From the NCBI GenBank assembly GCA_025786725.1, contig JAHLTZ010000006.1, positions 248,001-312,000 of the forward strand: DNA of 64,000 bases, in the 5' to 3' direction. Origin of the DNA: Syncephalis fuscata (Eukaryota; Zoopagomycota; Zoopagomycetes; Zoopagales; Piptocephalidaceae). Of the stretch, positions 23,721 through 36,876 are shown piece by piece (positions within the stretch are counted from its first letter, which is position 1; each line of letters starts with the position of its first letter). The translations under genes and the position numbers were made by a program. A model generated the notes under the pieces. It saw only the letters and a program-made list of their open reading frames with translations. It was not told where the DNA came from and did no database searches.

Positions 23721-25680
23721 ATGAGATAGGAACAGCCCATTCAGAACAAATTCTAGTGTATCCATATAAAAGACTTTGCAAAATGACATAATAAACGAAG
23801 CACTGCTGTGAGAAATGCAAAAGAAGTTGAAATTTGCACTTATAAAACTATATATATTGGATCCAAAACTAATGTTTATTTATATATATACCAGAATCAA
23901 ATTGGACTTCTGTTTCAAGCATTTGTTTATTGCACAAGGCCATGTAACAAAGTTTTGCTGGGTTAATAACATGACCACAGCCTTAACAGCTGTATATCGC
24001 AAGTAGTTTTGCCTCGTAGTCATTCACAAAAACGACTAAATATACAACAATAGTTAATAAATTGTATTAAGCACTACGACTATATTGTAGCACTTCAGTA
24101 ACTAGCAGATTAGTTATAATTTTTTTATTTCGTGGTTGTATTTTGAAATAAGGCTGTTTTGTTTTAAATATTAGATAAATGTAAAACTCCCTAAGCTTTA
24201 TAACAGTTCAACTAAAACATCTTATCTAGTTATGTAAAATTGCTTCGTACCAATATAGTTGAAATGACATGGAACAAACTGGCTAATAAGCACACCGACT
24301 GATTATTTTAAACTGGTCTCATTACTTGTAATATGACATTTAATCTTTAGATCTGCTTCAATATATTAGTATACTGCGCTTAGTTACATTTGATATAAGA
24401 ATAACAACATTAGTTTATTTATTTGAATTATTCTTATTGCACTTACGTTAAACAATTTATTAAGAATTTAGTGTATTGTGGTTGTTAAGTGACTACATTT
24501 AATAGCATTCAATCTATGGAACATGATGATGGGTGGTGAGTGATATTAGTAATCAAAATATTCTTCATCATAAATTTATTATTTATCTAATTTTTGTCAT
24601 TGTTTGCTATACTACTGCTATTTTGTATTTTATTCAGACTATGAACTATTTAAAGTTTATATGTTTGCTATTAGGCTTATTAATTGCAACTATTTTCTCA
24701 TTTTATTGTCATTTATATTACAGTTTTATATTATTATTCATATACTTTTATTTGCTTATTAAATGTATTTTGGAATAGAAAGAATAAGATAATTACCTTT
24801 TGTTAGCTCTGATATTTCATTAACATTTCTGAATTATTGTATATAGAAATAATAAAAAGCGACCTTTATACAAACATACCAATATCATGGTATTGGAAAT
24901 AACAATTCCTAAACCTATTTACTACGTTTGATATAGACATTGAATAAGCATAAACTTAATTTAGATTACATGATCGATTCAATAATGTTTTTTGTTTTTT
25001 GATAGTGGAAAGAAAATGAAGCCAATATTCTAGAATTATTCATATTCCTGGCTCTGTTAATTTGTAGTATGCTGAGCTTCTTAAACCACTCTTGCATACA
25101 TGAATTACTGTTTTTATTCTTATACGTACTGAAAATACGTTTATTCAATCGGATTTCTAAGTTTGGCATCATCTGTCTAAATCCAAGTCAACAACCGCAA
25201 TCTCATTGGCCAACAAAATTTAAACCGGCGACATAGTATGATGTTGAATTAACTGTTGCCCAAAATGCTATATTTTCTTTGTAGTCAGTATGATTTGTAA
25301 TTGTACTATATTGCTTTCACGGCCTATGGTACGGTCGAATCTACACGATAATGAATACTATTAAGGGGCGTCTAGTAATTTAATGGATTTGCTAAAATTG
25401 CTATATTGTCTAGTTTTAGCAACCGATGTCATTGGTGTGAATCACTAAACAACATTATGCATTTTGATTGAATCAGAATATATGTTGTACGCAAATATAA
25501 AGAATATAGTACGGTATACATTTATAAACATTATAAAAATAAACGATTATTTTTACTTATATTAATGTAAATGTGCTTATATCGCTAGCACAAAAAATAG
25601 ACATAGGCGTGCATATTACAATGCAGTATACAGCAGACGGATGTATAATATGTAATATGGTACATCTAATGTCTTGCATA
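23721..25680. other. AT-rich gene-free region inside the inverted repeat
   Basis: I see no supportable gene over 2 kb. The frame at 24533-24778 is hydrophobic, but so is most random translation of such AT-rich DNA. No tRNA, CDS or repeat stands out. It is next to the 3' end of TIM17. Confidence 0.4.
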
Positions 25681-26186
25681 TTAGCCACGTGCTAAAGGCG
25701 TAGGCGTAGGAACGCCTAGCATAATACTGACACCTTCAATAATACCAAGAAATACATCCCCAAATGCTGCCGATATTAATGCTGGCTTTATGCCACTACA
25801 CGCAGCCAATACGCCACTGGTCAAAGCACCACTCATAATACTGTTCCAAGCATCTTTCTTTTGTCGAATATCTTGAAGACCACAAACAAATGCCGAAAAT
25901 GAACCACCCCAAACGGCAAAGTTACCACCAAGAACAGGAGCACGAGCACGTACAGCCGATATAGAGCCATAAAATCTTTCACCCTAAGCGGTCATTTTAT
26001 TAGTATATTTTATTAATACTATATGCTGCCTATACAGCCGACGACATAACTTACCCGTGGGGTATTCCTTGCTCCTTTGACCGAATGCCAAATACCGCCA
26101 CCTATGGCACCCATAGCAAAAGCACCGCCCATATCATTAAGAATAATCCAGGGACATGGCTCGCAAGAATAATCTGAACGCAGCAT
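25681..26186 (-). CDS. TIM17: Mitochondrial import inner-membrane translocase subunit Tim17
   Basis: Two exons, 26055-26186 (44 codons) and 25681-25983 (100 codons plus stop), are joined in frame by a short GT-AG intron. The protein of 144 residues starts [20 protein letters not shown], with the CxxCPWI element typical of Tim17. It continues with [20 protein letters not shown], then [17 protein letters not shown] and [20 protein letters not shown], ending in [15 protein letters not shown]. Four hydrophobic, Gly-rich segments match the Tim17/22/23 fold. Tim17 is part of the TIM23 complex, which imports presequence-bearing proteins such as the nearby SUV3 helicase. Length is slightly below the usual 150-165. 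No frame errors are needed. Confidence 0.95.
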
Positions 26187-26461
26187 TATATTGCTGTTAA
26201 ATAAGATGTATATGTAAATAATAATAAGACTAACTAGACGAAATACAGCGACAATAGCATGTAAAAACGAAACGGACTAAATGCAACGCCCATTTAATAA
26301 AACAATGCATTAAACGACTGGTTTCGATTACCAAAAATGATAATACGCATGATTAAATTTATAGCTGTATTATTGTTTGTTGAAATAATAACAACGTATA
26401 ATTATCATTTATATTTTACTTAACAACAAAACACTACGTTACACTCACGTTTTTCTTTATT

Positions 26462-28547
26462 ATGGACGAATTGTTGCGTCAATTCGACGCATTACCTTCA
26501 GTCGACCGCGTCAATTGGTAGAGTAATTTATAGAATGCAAAATAACGCTAACTTATGCACCGTTCACGGCAGTATATGTCGTATGGTTGACCGTATGACG
26601 TATTCACAAGTACGTCGACTGCAAGAAGCACTAGACGGCCACTGGACAAATGCTCATGTTATTAACAAGCAGCTCGATGCGCTTGGCCTACTGCCTAACG
26701 AACTGGCCATTCAAGTACTTACTTATCTAGACTGGCGTGAAATTATTCAATGTCGCAAGGTAAACTATTGATGGCAAATACCGTGCTATTGCTACTAACG
26801 ACAATAACCATTATAATGCTATATCTATATCTATATATAGATATCAAAGCGATGGTATGCATTAGCTACAGCTAATTCACTTTGGAAACAACAATGCCAG
26901 CGTTATCTTACATTAGATAGTATGACTACGGCATATTATTGGTTATTTAGACAACAACAGTATCATAATGAATTTATTGATTCATACTTGGAAAAAGTAC
27001 GATCAATGTCTATCCCATGCCATTATCCTCGACAACGTGTATCTAGTGCTGCTACACCACCAGTAGCACTTGAATCTACCATAGACTGGTTAGCATTATT
27101 TACCTGGACGGCCAATCGTGAGTGTAATTGGCATCAAGGACAACCGGCCCTTCATCAAGTTATTCTCTCAGGCCATATGGGCCGATTACAACAAATTCTA
27201 CTTTTGCCAAACAACCTAATGTTGACTGGCTCATTTGATCGATCTATGGTTATTTGGCAGCTTAAAAACGATGCCAGTGCCATCGAATGGCTTCGTTGGG
27301 AATGCGACAGTATTGTTTCGCTTGATGCGCTACTACTCTATGAACCTCAAGCATCGCAAATGGATTCACCTTATCCAATTATGATGGTCATTATTGCTAG
27401 TCATTTTGATCGGTAAGCATTAGCAGTATAACCAAACCGTATAAAGTATTTATTATTGTTGTTAGATTATGTACTCTTTGGCATATTGCAATTGATAAAG
27501 AACATCAAACACTATACGTTCACAAGAACTTTACACTTCGAGGACATATGGCACCTATAAAACAAGTATACATTTTGCAAGCATGTGCTGTATCCTACGG
27601 TGATGCAGCTGAACTATTAGTCTGGAACTGGATAAATGGCGAGCAACTATTTAGATTTAATATTGCACAATGGGTAATTACATAGATTATTATTGTCATT
27701 TAGCAGCTATTTAATGAACTAATACAATGTATTTCAGATGGTAAGCGATCTGCTAATAAATGCTCACAAAGATAATAGCATATTGCTGGCTTCTCAAACG
27801 GGTGCCATTATCGGATTCACAGTGCCAGATAGTCGGTCATCGTCGTCGCCACCATTGTTAACGACTCAAACGCCAGATATTGAAACATTAAGACTGTCGA
27901 CACAAGCCATCAATCGACCAGCCATACTACGGTGGATATCATCGGGCGAAATAAGATCCACAGACACTTCATCAATATTTGCTCGAATTGATGATATTGA
28001 AGTCGAGCTATTTTTATTTAAACCAGGTGATAGCATGGCTGCAATCACAATGGAATTAACATTACTTGCAACAATTAAAAATGGACCCAGTCTTCATTTT
28101 CCACTGGCAATTAATGAACGACGTATGATTGCGTCCATGCCTCTTGACATTATGACCCAGCCATTGCCAGCACTCACACCAATGTTTGCCAATAACACAA
28201 TAGCCACTAATCATTCATTAGATCGACTATTTAGCAACAAGCAATTAAAGACTATTTCACATGATCATAACGGCAAAAAACTATTACTAGACCACGAAGA
28301 CAGCAACAATTTATGGCAGTGTTTGTTAAATGCTCGATTGAATCTGGAAAACAAGCGAACTACAAGTTTAGTTGTTGATGCCTGTCGGCTTGTTGTTGGT
28401 TGTATTGATGGCACGATATTTATATGGCAGTTTGCACCACAGAGGCCTATTCCTCAACTAAAGAAACAGCTAATATTAAATAGCAGTAACAATTATACAA
28501 ATAAACTATCGTCACTGCATATATATAATCAATTAAATAAAACATAG
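26462..28547 (+). CDS. F-box and WD40 repeat protein (SCF substrate receptor)
   Basis: Exon 1 is 26462-26517 (MDELLRQFDALPSVDRVN). A 55-nt intron with a GCTAAC branch site leads to exon 2 at 26573-26759, which carries the F-box: LGLLPNELAIQVLTYLDWRE then IIQCRK. Exon 3 starts at 26841 with ISKRWYALATANSLWKQQCQ, completing the box, and runs to 27412. Two more exons follow (from about 27467 and from 27738). The C-terminal part has degenerate WD40 repeats: ILSGHMGRLQQILL, LTGSFDRSMVIWQL, LRGHMAPIKQVYIL, ELLVWNW and LVVGCIDGTIFIWQF. The F-box should bind Skp1 in an SCF ubiquitin ligase while the propeller binds phosphorylated substrates. The repeats are too divergent to say which known receptor (Fbxw7/Cdc4, Met30, Pof1) it resembles most. 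The gene converges on RAS. Confidence 0.82.
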
Positions 28548-29194
28548 ATTTTAACATATATAACTCATTATAATGATAGTGGAAATAGTAGTAATAATAA
28601 TAATGATAATAGTTGGCAATTGCATATAATCATATACTTTAAGTCAAATAACCAAAGAGAACATTGGATTGCATAAGAAAAGTGAATGAAGGTGCCTATG
28701 AGAACATTGGATTGGCGGTGTGTATTCATACGCGCACGTATAATATTCATGCTAATATGAACACACCTGGTGAAAATGATAACCATAAAAATAACAATAG
28801 TAGTGGCAACAATAAAGTCGTAATAATTATAATTAGAAAGAAGATAGCAATAAAAAAAGGTGAAACGAAGAAAGATGATTAAGTAAAGTGGTCATAATGG
28901 TGGCCACAACAACAGTGCCATTATCAGATAACATTCACGTTATTACCGACACACACGCACATACGCTGTTACCACATTATACATATCATTATCGCCACCA
29001 ATATAATTACTATCAAATGCATACTATCACTATTCTTGCCAGTGCCACTACTATCGTTATTAATTACAATCACTAAACTCATCCCACCACCGCCAGCGAA
29101 TAGTATTAATATACCGATCTACCCTGATACAAAAGGGCAACAACAGCCTCATTATTACCGCCATTGTTACCGGCAAGAAATAATGTACTTTTGC

Positions 29195-30169
29195 TTAGAG
29201 AATGGCACATTTGGCAGTCTTGCCGGCGTTACGATTTCTTCGTCGACGGCCACCTTCCTTGGTGTTGCGGATCATGCGGACTACTGTGTAGAAAGCACGC
29301 TCGACGTTGACACATGTCTTGGCCGATGATTCAATAAAGTCACAGTGCAACTTCTTGGCCAATCCCATGCCTTCTTCGCGCGAGACTTCACGTTCTGTCA
29401 CTTTGTCGCACTTGTTACCGACCAACATCAATGGTACGTTGTCGGTATCCTTGACACGAGTGATTTGGTCACGGAAACGCTCAACACGTTCGAATGTTGA
29501 TCTGGAAGCAATTGAGTAGACAAGTAGGAAGCCTTCGCCGTCGCGAATCCATTGGTCACGCAAGGCCGTGTATTCCTCTGTGATGTGGGCAATAAATGCT
29601 AGACATTAGTACAAACCGTCAAATCGGTTCAGTCTATTCAGTTATCGTACCTTGGCCGGCTGTATCCAATACTTCAAGAACACATGGTTGGTCATCAATT
29701 ACTACTTGTTTACGATAAGAATCCTCGATTGTTGGATCGTATGTCTATATAAAGTTTAGTTAGTTTCATTGCAACCATTGATCGCTGTAAACAGGTACAT
29801 ACCTCTGTAATATCAAATGGTTGGCAGTGATAGTATAAATAAATCGATATGAAACATAATCATTAATCATCATTTAGACAAATAACGTCACATCAAACTT
29901 ACCCACGAAGTGGTTTAGACAAAGCTAAAGCGGTCAAATGATACAAGGAGAAAAACAAGTTAAAAGATAAATGTCAGTTGGACTGTATGGCCATATAATG
30001 GCGAATACTGTGCTAATTCACCATTGCGTCTTACCTGAATCGTTAATGCCGTCTAATTAAAAAAGAACGCCAAATGTAAATAAATATGCTGTTGTATTAA
30101 TGAGTAGAGCAGTGCACTTACTTTGCCAACACCACCATCGCCCAATACGACAAGCTTATAAAGCATCAT
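29195..30169 (-). CDS. RAS: Ras GTPase with three very small exons
   Basis: This is a fungal Ras of 188 residues. Exons: 30122-30169 ([16 protein letters not shown]), 30035-30052 (TALTIQ), 29903-29924 (LCLNHFV plus one base), a proposed 2-nt exon 29803-29804, 29651-29744 ([17 protein letters not shown]...LDTAGQ) and 29195-29577. Total 567 nt, exactly 189 codons. All nucleotide-binding boxes are present: GDGGVGKT, DTAGQE, NKCD and ESSAK. The C-terminus is polybasic (GGRRRRNRN) and ends in CAIL, a CaaX box whose Leu favours geranylgeranylation, so it should be anchored at the plasma membrane. Fungal Ras proteins control cAMP and MAPK signalling, morphology and mating. The switch-I region [13 protein letters not shown] is only produced when the AG micro-exon is included; skipping it breaks the frame. 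Upstream DNA to 34 kb has no clear gene and may hold a long spliced 5' leader. Confidence 0.95.
29803..29804 (-). other. RAS: Putative 2-nt micro-exon of RAS
   Basis: On the minus strand the sequence reads TTACAG, then AG, then GTATGT. Upstream, exon 3 ends GTGG before GTAAGT (one base into a codon). Downstream, the next exon starts ACATACGAT after TATATAG. Joining G, AG and ACA gives Glu-Thr, matching the HFVETYDPT of other fungal Ras proteins. The flanking introns are 98 nt (29805-29902) and 58 nt (29745-29802), both GT-AG. Confidence 0.6.
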
Positions 30170-33100
30170 CTTGGAAATAGAAAACTATGTACAATAACAT
30201 CCAATATTTGATCAGTATCGCTGTGGATGCCTATTTGTTTAATGCACATGCTTACTTTGACTTAAAGATAGACCAAAGACTAGATTACGTGCAACACTGC
30301 AAAAGGAGCGTTGGTCGATTTGAACAATATCGATAATAGAGCGATGACTAAATAGTGAACGAGTGTCTATATCAATTATTGCCGTGCAAAGGCGCGTCGT
30401 TAGTATAAGTCTATGTAAAAGTATGTATAAACAAGCGCACTGACCACCACGTCAGAAAGATAACAGATAAAGTTAAAAAGGTAAACAAAGAAAGAATAAA
30501 GAATAAACGTAGCCAATATCGACCAGCGGGATAGCAATAGCAGATAGTAAGTAGAGCAGGTAAAATGGAACGATAATCGTTCAAAAGTCAGATTAGTACG
30601 CAATCGTTGATACAAAGTGAAAACAACGCAGAATACTATGGAAAGATGGAGGATAGATGAAAGATGAAGCACAAACACAAGCGTCAAAGGAAAGAAAGCT
30701 GAAAAGATTTCAAGGCGCAAAATGAAAACGTTCTGGTAAGGGGAATACCGGAAAGGGGGAAGCACCGCGTGTGTGTATATATGTGTGTGTATGTGTTATT
30801 GTGTGTATGAGTGGATATAGCATGGTGGATGTGGCACATGTTTGTGTGTGTGTGTGTCTGTTTCCAAACCAAGGACAATCAATAGTACGTAGAAATATAA
30901 AGAATGGTAGCTATCAAAAGCGATATTGTTTCAACAAAGATTACTATTACCACCCACTAATATGAATAGAAAATAAAATGAATAGTATGTTTTTAAAGCC
31001 CCAATACTAAACACAGTACAATTGAACACTCTAAATCGAGTGTGATTAAACCAGCGTGTATAGAATCCAATGCTCATGTGGATGCTATCCATCACGCGGT
31101 CAAAGCAAGAGCGTGTGCGCAATTGAACTACGTCCATAGCATTGACCAGCTCAAAATGAAAATAGATTGAAAATATAGAGAATAGATACAGATATTATGA
31201 AAGAAACAAATTATGATAATAAACGTATATCAACACAGCTAACTATCAAACCAACCATGTCGCTTACCTAGACAGCGTTCAGCAATAGAAGTAGCAATAG
31301 CAATAGCAGTGATAGCAATAGCAATAATAATAATAATAATGATAATGGCACGAAAAGTTCCTAATAGAATCCGTGTCCAAGCAATTAATAAACTAATTGG
31401 CAAGTGCAAAGAAACGCGGCTCTAGTACAGAATAGCTAGAGAGTAGTCAAGCGTCGTTAACACTAGTACGAAAAGGAAATAACAAACGTAGATTGTTATT
31501 GTTGTTGTAAAATAGAGATGAAAGCAAGCCAGTAGAGAAAGGTGAAAAAAGGAACAGTCAGTCCCTTTCTTGTAACATTGAATAGGCAAGTATGGCGGTT
31601 TATGCGTGGGCGTGTGAGATGGGGTGATGAATGAGGTGAAAGGTATGAGATATGCAGAGCGGCTCGAGACATGTGAGTGAGTAGGTGGAGTGAGAGTAAG
31701 TGAGTGGGCGTGTGTAATAATCACCACACAGATCAGTATGGCTGGATCCACAACATCCCAATAGCAATTTGGGGCACTGACCAAAAGAGGAAATAGGGTC
31801 GGTGTATCACCCATAACTGTCGCTTTAAGAACAAGAAACACACAATTCATACAAGTTACTCTGATGGATCAAAAGGCCACGATTTAGCACGGTTCACGTG
31901 CTAATAGAACACAGATAAACATACTGGCATTGAAGGGTAAAGTAATTATAACAAAGATATCTACGCTATATCACACTAGCGTGTAACTATGAGTATAAGG
32001 CCATAATAAGCACGCAAAAGCCAGCACACCACCTTTCCTTACTTCATACAGTAACGGCTTACTCAGAGTTGTTAGGTAAATAAAGGATTTGGAGAAGTAA
32101 TGCTTAGTTATATACTACGTACACACCACACACACACACACACACACACATAAATACACATATAGCACACATATACATATAAACATTCGTTCCTTCGTCT
32201 ATTATAGACCGATATTCACTTACCAGATAGTGTAAAACCAAAACCAGCGCGTGCTTATCACGGTAGGTGTGGTCGTTAATTGTTTCGGGTTAATTAGTGT
32301 AGATGTACTGAGTGTATAGAAGGAAATTAACTATGCAGAAACGATCAAAAATAAGTAATGGTTGTACATATATATTGAACATTACACGTCACAAAGATAC
32401 ATACGTTGTCGTCGCAGTCACAATCATGCAACCTATATTAGCGATAGATGAATATAATAAAATGAGCGGTAATTAAAGCGAAAAGTTAACAAAACAAGGG
32501 TCCAGAAGCGGAAATTGTATAAAGCGAAAATGACGTTGGAAGATGGAAAACACGTCGATAAAAGTCTTGTAAATGTAAAAAACAGTTGTAGAAAGTCCTT
32601 GAACTGGCATGGCCGCTATTTGGGCAATAAACCAATGCTAGCGCATTGTAGATGCCATACGACTCGGACCGAGTTTAGCTCAAGGCAGATTTTACAACAT
32701 GCAGCAACCAGCATTGCAAAACAACGGCAATGTGACTAGACCACAAGCCAATATACTTCAGCACGTTTATCATGTGCTGAGGACGTGGTGGTACAGGATC
32801 CACATGTTGACCATGGTAGCAATGCTGCAATGGCTGGCCACGCATATACACGCACACGCACATATATTCATACATATCCACATACACACATCAAGGATCA
32901 CCACTAGTACCATCGCCAAACTGTGCAACAACCTGACGCTGTCGCTGCGCCATATGAATCAACGGGGCGTGCATTCTGCAAATGCTAAGGAGTGGCACCT
33001 GCGAGAGTATACGGGCATGATGTGAAAGAATGAGAGTTAAAAAACGAGACCAATTAATACACGATATGCAAGTATAGGCGAGCATCAAAAGAATGAGTGA

Positions 33101-34122
33101 CGTCTACACAGTCAGTGCTGTCCCCATTTAGTGTATATATTCAATATATCGCTTTAGCAACTAATACATTAAACTAACAACTAATACAGTATTGGCCACC
33201 AGTATAGACATCAGTAATAGACGGAATACTGATAGGAAAAAGGCGTCAAGTGTTTACAAGGCATCGTTTCAGCACATACTCATGCTGCAGACAGCAAAAT
33301 ATTCAAGGTGGAACCGGATGTAAAACTCAAGTGTGCATTATCGCTTACCAGTAAAACAAAGTGTAACAATTTTTGGTTACTAAGTACCAGTAAAGAACAA
33401 CCTTACAAGCTTAAATTCGGGTTGTAAGCTTGGCCGAATGGATTGATACGAGTAGAATGTCAAGTGGCAATCAAGAGAGAAAAGGCAGCAAGAGATTGAT
33501 TGAGTTTCGAAAAATAAACTAAAGGTTAGCTAAACAATAGCGAGAAATCGCTCGATATACACAAAAAGTATTGTTGTTAAGCAATATAAGCGACACTGGT
33601 TCTTGAAGTAAGTCAATAAATAGAAAAGGCAGCTAGGAAGAAGAAGCTAGTCAGGTCAATTGCGAATGCTTTATGTATTGCTCAGACTACGTCAAAGACG
33701 ATCTTTTATTAAATATATTACTGCTTGTGAACCAATGCAGCAAAGGGCACCTGCACGGATCCAACAGCTCATGGCCAGACTCATGACTGAGTGCTTGTTT
33801 GTTCTTTTGACACTAGCTATAAGGATGAATAGTAATACCATGTATCAGTAACAGCGCTGAAGCTCATTTACAAATAATGCAACCCTGCCATACAGTTGTA
33901 CAACCAACTATGCATTAATACTGGACTATGGTAGAATTGTCTAGCCAAGCGATAGGTTGCACGATATCACTTTGAACATACCAATCCGAGTCCAGACAAA
34001 TAGAATTGATTGGAATAGCTTTTGTTTTTTATTCGGTGATAATAAAAAAATACTCATTGATTAGCAAGATTCTTTTTCATACCTTGGAATTCAGTAGTAT
34101 ATTCGTCAATAGATGCCTGAAT
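30170..34122. other. Four kilobases without a clear gene, upstream of RAS and SUV3
   Basis: Open frames here are short, overlap on both strands and are dominated by dinucleotide repeats (GT at 30770-30862, CA near 32125-32150). GTAAGT-like donors on the minus strand occur near 30250, 31267, 32222 and 33348, which would fit untranslated RAS leader exons, though this is weak evidence. A TAA/AAT-type microsatellite sits near 31320-31345. The plus-strand end just before 34123 should contain the SUV3 promoter. Confidence 0.35.
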
Positions 34123-36876
34123 ATGTTGCGGCTATTTACAGTAGCATCTGCACGTCAGCTGATTAGGCCAACGTGCCTGCATGGTCTAAAGACGAGTCGC
34201 TCGGCATTAAGCCAAATACGCGCATTACAAACAACATGCATTGTAGAACGACAAAATTTAAGCGAAAAACGTGTCATTCCTATTGTTGGCAGTAAGAAAC
34301 GCGGTGCTTATATACCAAAAACACGGCAGGAAGCATTACGCAGTAAGTGAACCTAGTTGTAGGCCAATTAAATATTGGCAACTTTAAACAATAGCTATAT
34401 TTAATTTATTATCATCACCATCACTCTATAGTTGTCCAAGCTCGTCTTTCAGCATTTGATCGACTACCTATCATTCGCAGACGGTGCTCGACTATTGGCC
34501 TAAGTAACTCTGAATTCTCTAGATTGGCACGCAACTTTATGGCTGAAATCAATGCCAATCGGATTCATGGCTGCTCGATGCATTCCCTCGTACAAATCAT
34601 GTTGAATGACGGTATAGGTGAGCGATATAATTGAACTAAATTAATTCAGTATATTAATAGAAAGTATTGTAGAATCGGTGGACAATGCACTAATTCCCAA
34701 CTTCTATACGTACGTGGAAAGTAGCGTGCCGACAGAAAGCTTAGACAAAATTAATCGATTACGCCAACTATCCGATCTACGTCGGCCGACAGAGTGGCAT
34801 GTCGGTGCCCGTGCAACTAGACGGTATGTAGAGAGCATTGCAAAGTAACTGCACTGACTTATTCCCATCAGACGTATCATTATGCATGTCGGCCCTACAA
34901 ACTCAGGCAAAACGTATAATGCAATGCAACGGCTACAAAATGCGGAGAACGGCGTATACTGTGGCCCACTTCGTCTATTAGCCCACGAGGTCTACGAACG
35001 GTTTAATACTTCTGGCCATCTATGCAATCTTATCACAGGCGAGGATCGACGAATTCGTGACGACGTTTATGTACCGCTGACATCATGTACCGTTGAAATG
35101 GTACCGTGAAGCATAAGCTTGAAGTGGCAGTTGTAGATGAAATTCAAATGATTGCCGATCCACTTCGGGGATGGGCATGGACACATGCATTATTAGGTAG
35201 CAATAATAGTAATACTCTATAATATGTATGTTAACTAATATTGTTAATCAGGTCTACAAGCAAAAGAAGTTCATTTGTGCGGTGAAGCAACAGCAGTAAA
35301 TCTAGTCAAGCGTATTTGTGAAACATTAAATGAAGAGGTTGAAATCAACGAATATCAGCGACTTAGTCCACTAGAGCTATCCAAAACATCGCTGAACAAC
35401 AGTTTAAAAAATATTCGTAAAGGTGACTGTGTGGTAACCTTTTCACGAGAAAATATATTTGCACTTAAACAAGAAATTGAATCACAAACGGGACACCGCT
35501 GTGCTGTTATTTACGGTGCACTTCCTCCAGGTAATTTGTCTAATCACTCTACTATTTTAAGCATTTCTGACACTGTCAATAGAAACACGTGCGGAACAAG
35601 CACGTTTATTTAACAATCCCGACAGTGGATACGATGTACTTGTGGCCAGTGATGCGATTGGTATGGGACTTAATCTGTAAGTATAATACATATATCATAG
35701 TTATGATTATGGCTAATATATACTATATAGTAACATCCGACGTATTATATTTGAATCGATGGAAAAGTTTGACGGAAAGTTAGTTCGACCATTGCAGATA
35801 TCGCAAGTAAAGCAGATTGCTGGTCGTGCCGGTAGATTCCAAACAGCTTATGCGATAGGTGAAGCAACAACGTAGGTAGTAAACTATTCGACCAATTAAA
35901 CTTTGACAATCGTTGTATAGCTTGCAAAAATCGGATTTGGGCAAATTGCATCGCGCTATGAACACACCGCAAGATGATTTGAAGGTGAGCAATAAACTAG
36001 ATAACTTTTGTACACTTGTGCTGATATAATTGCCCTAGATGGCTGGTCTGCACCTACAGTAGGAACTATAGAACAGTTTGCACATCAACTGCCCAATATT
36101 CCCTACTATCAACTACTGGTAAGCACGATAAATATTTTGTTAACACTGGCTATAGCTTGCATTATAGGAACAATTCGAAGATTTAGCGAAGTTAGATGGC
36201 CGTTACTTTATGTGTAACTTTAGAGATGCCAAGGTAGGAAATAGTTAATACAAATATTAGTCGAGTAACAATAAACAATAGCAAATGCCGAAAGAATTGA
36301 AGATCTAGAACTGCTATTGCCAGACCGATATCTATTTTGTGTTGCGCCAGCAAATGTACGCGATCCTATATTAATGAATCACTTTACAAGGTGGGTAGAT
36401 ACGAGCAAGAGCACCCATTAATATTCATGCTTACAATATTTATCTAGTTTGCAAGTGCTTTCAGTGAAAATACGGCGGCTCATATTGCCGATTTTGTAAA
36501 CTTACCGGAAAGGGCACCCAGCACAAAAGAAGCACTACGCCCGCTTGAATCACAGCACCGAGTTATTCTTTTGTACATTTGGCTAAGGTAGCTATTACCT
36601 CGTATTATACTATTTATCATTAATGCTGATTTAAATAATCTAAACAGTTATCATTATCCCGACACGTTTGTAGATGTTGACCATGCTCGTGAATTGAAAA
36701 GAGTTTGTGAACAAATGATTGATGAAGGCCTTACAAAAATCAAGTTTTTACGCAAAGGTATTGCGAGCGAGCGTGGCGCAAGAGGCAACGCTAGATCGAC
36801 CAATGAAACAAATACAAATAAGGTTCGATTGCCTAAAGGTGGTGCATATAAAGCTGCAACAAATAGTTCAATTTAA
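34123..36876 (+). CDS. SUV3: Mitochondrial ATP-dependent RNA helicase SUV3
   Basis: The start at 34123 gives a Ser/Arg-rich presequence ([16 protein letters not shown]) that fits mitochondrial import. About eleven exons encode a DExH/Ski2-like helicase. Motif I is [13 protein letters not shown], then [18 protein letters not shown]; motif II is VVDEIQM; later elements include [29 protein letters not shown] and motif [11 protein letters not shown]. The C-terminal SUV3 region follows ([15 protein letters not shown] after frame correction, [33 protein letters not shown]). SUV3 is the helicase of the mitochondrial RNA degradosome. Two single-base gaps occur in conserved segments, at GTACCGTG near 35106 and at CACCTACA near 36048. 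Adding a C to each restores VEMVPVKHKLEV and GLHPT. They are probably sequencing errors, since the rest is well conserved. Confidence 0.93.

Noticed and set aside
24533-24778. 81-residue hydrophobic frame
   Set aside because: AT-rich DNA gives Ile/Leu/Phe/Tyr-rich frames by chance; the ATG context and a family match are lacking.
26518-26533. A 16-nt mini-intron (GTAGAGTAATTTATAG) in the F-box gene
   Set aside because: Removing it leaves an in-frame stop; the 55-nt intron 26518-26572 with a GCTAAC branch site restores the frame.
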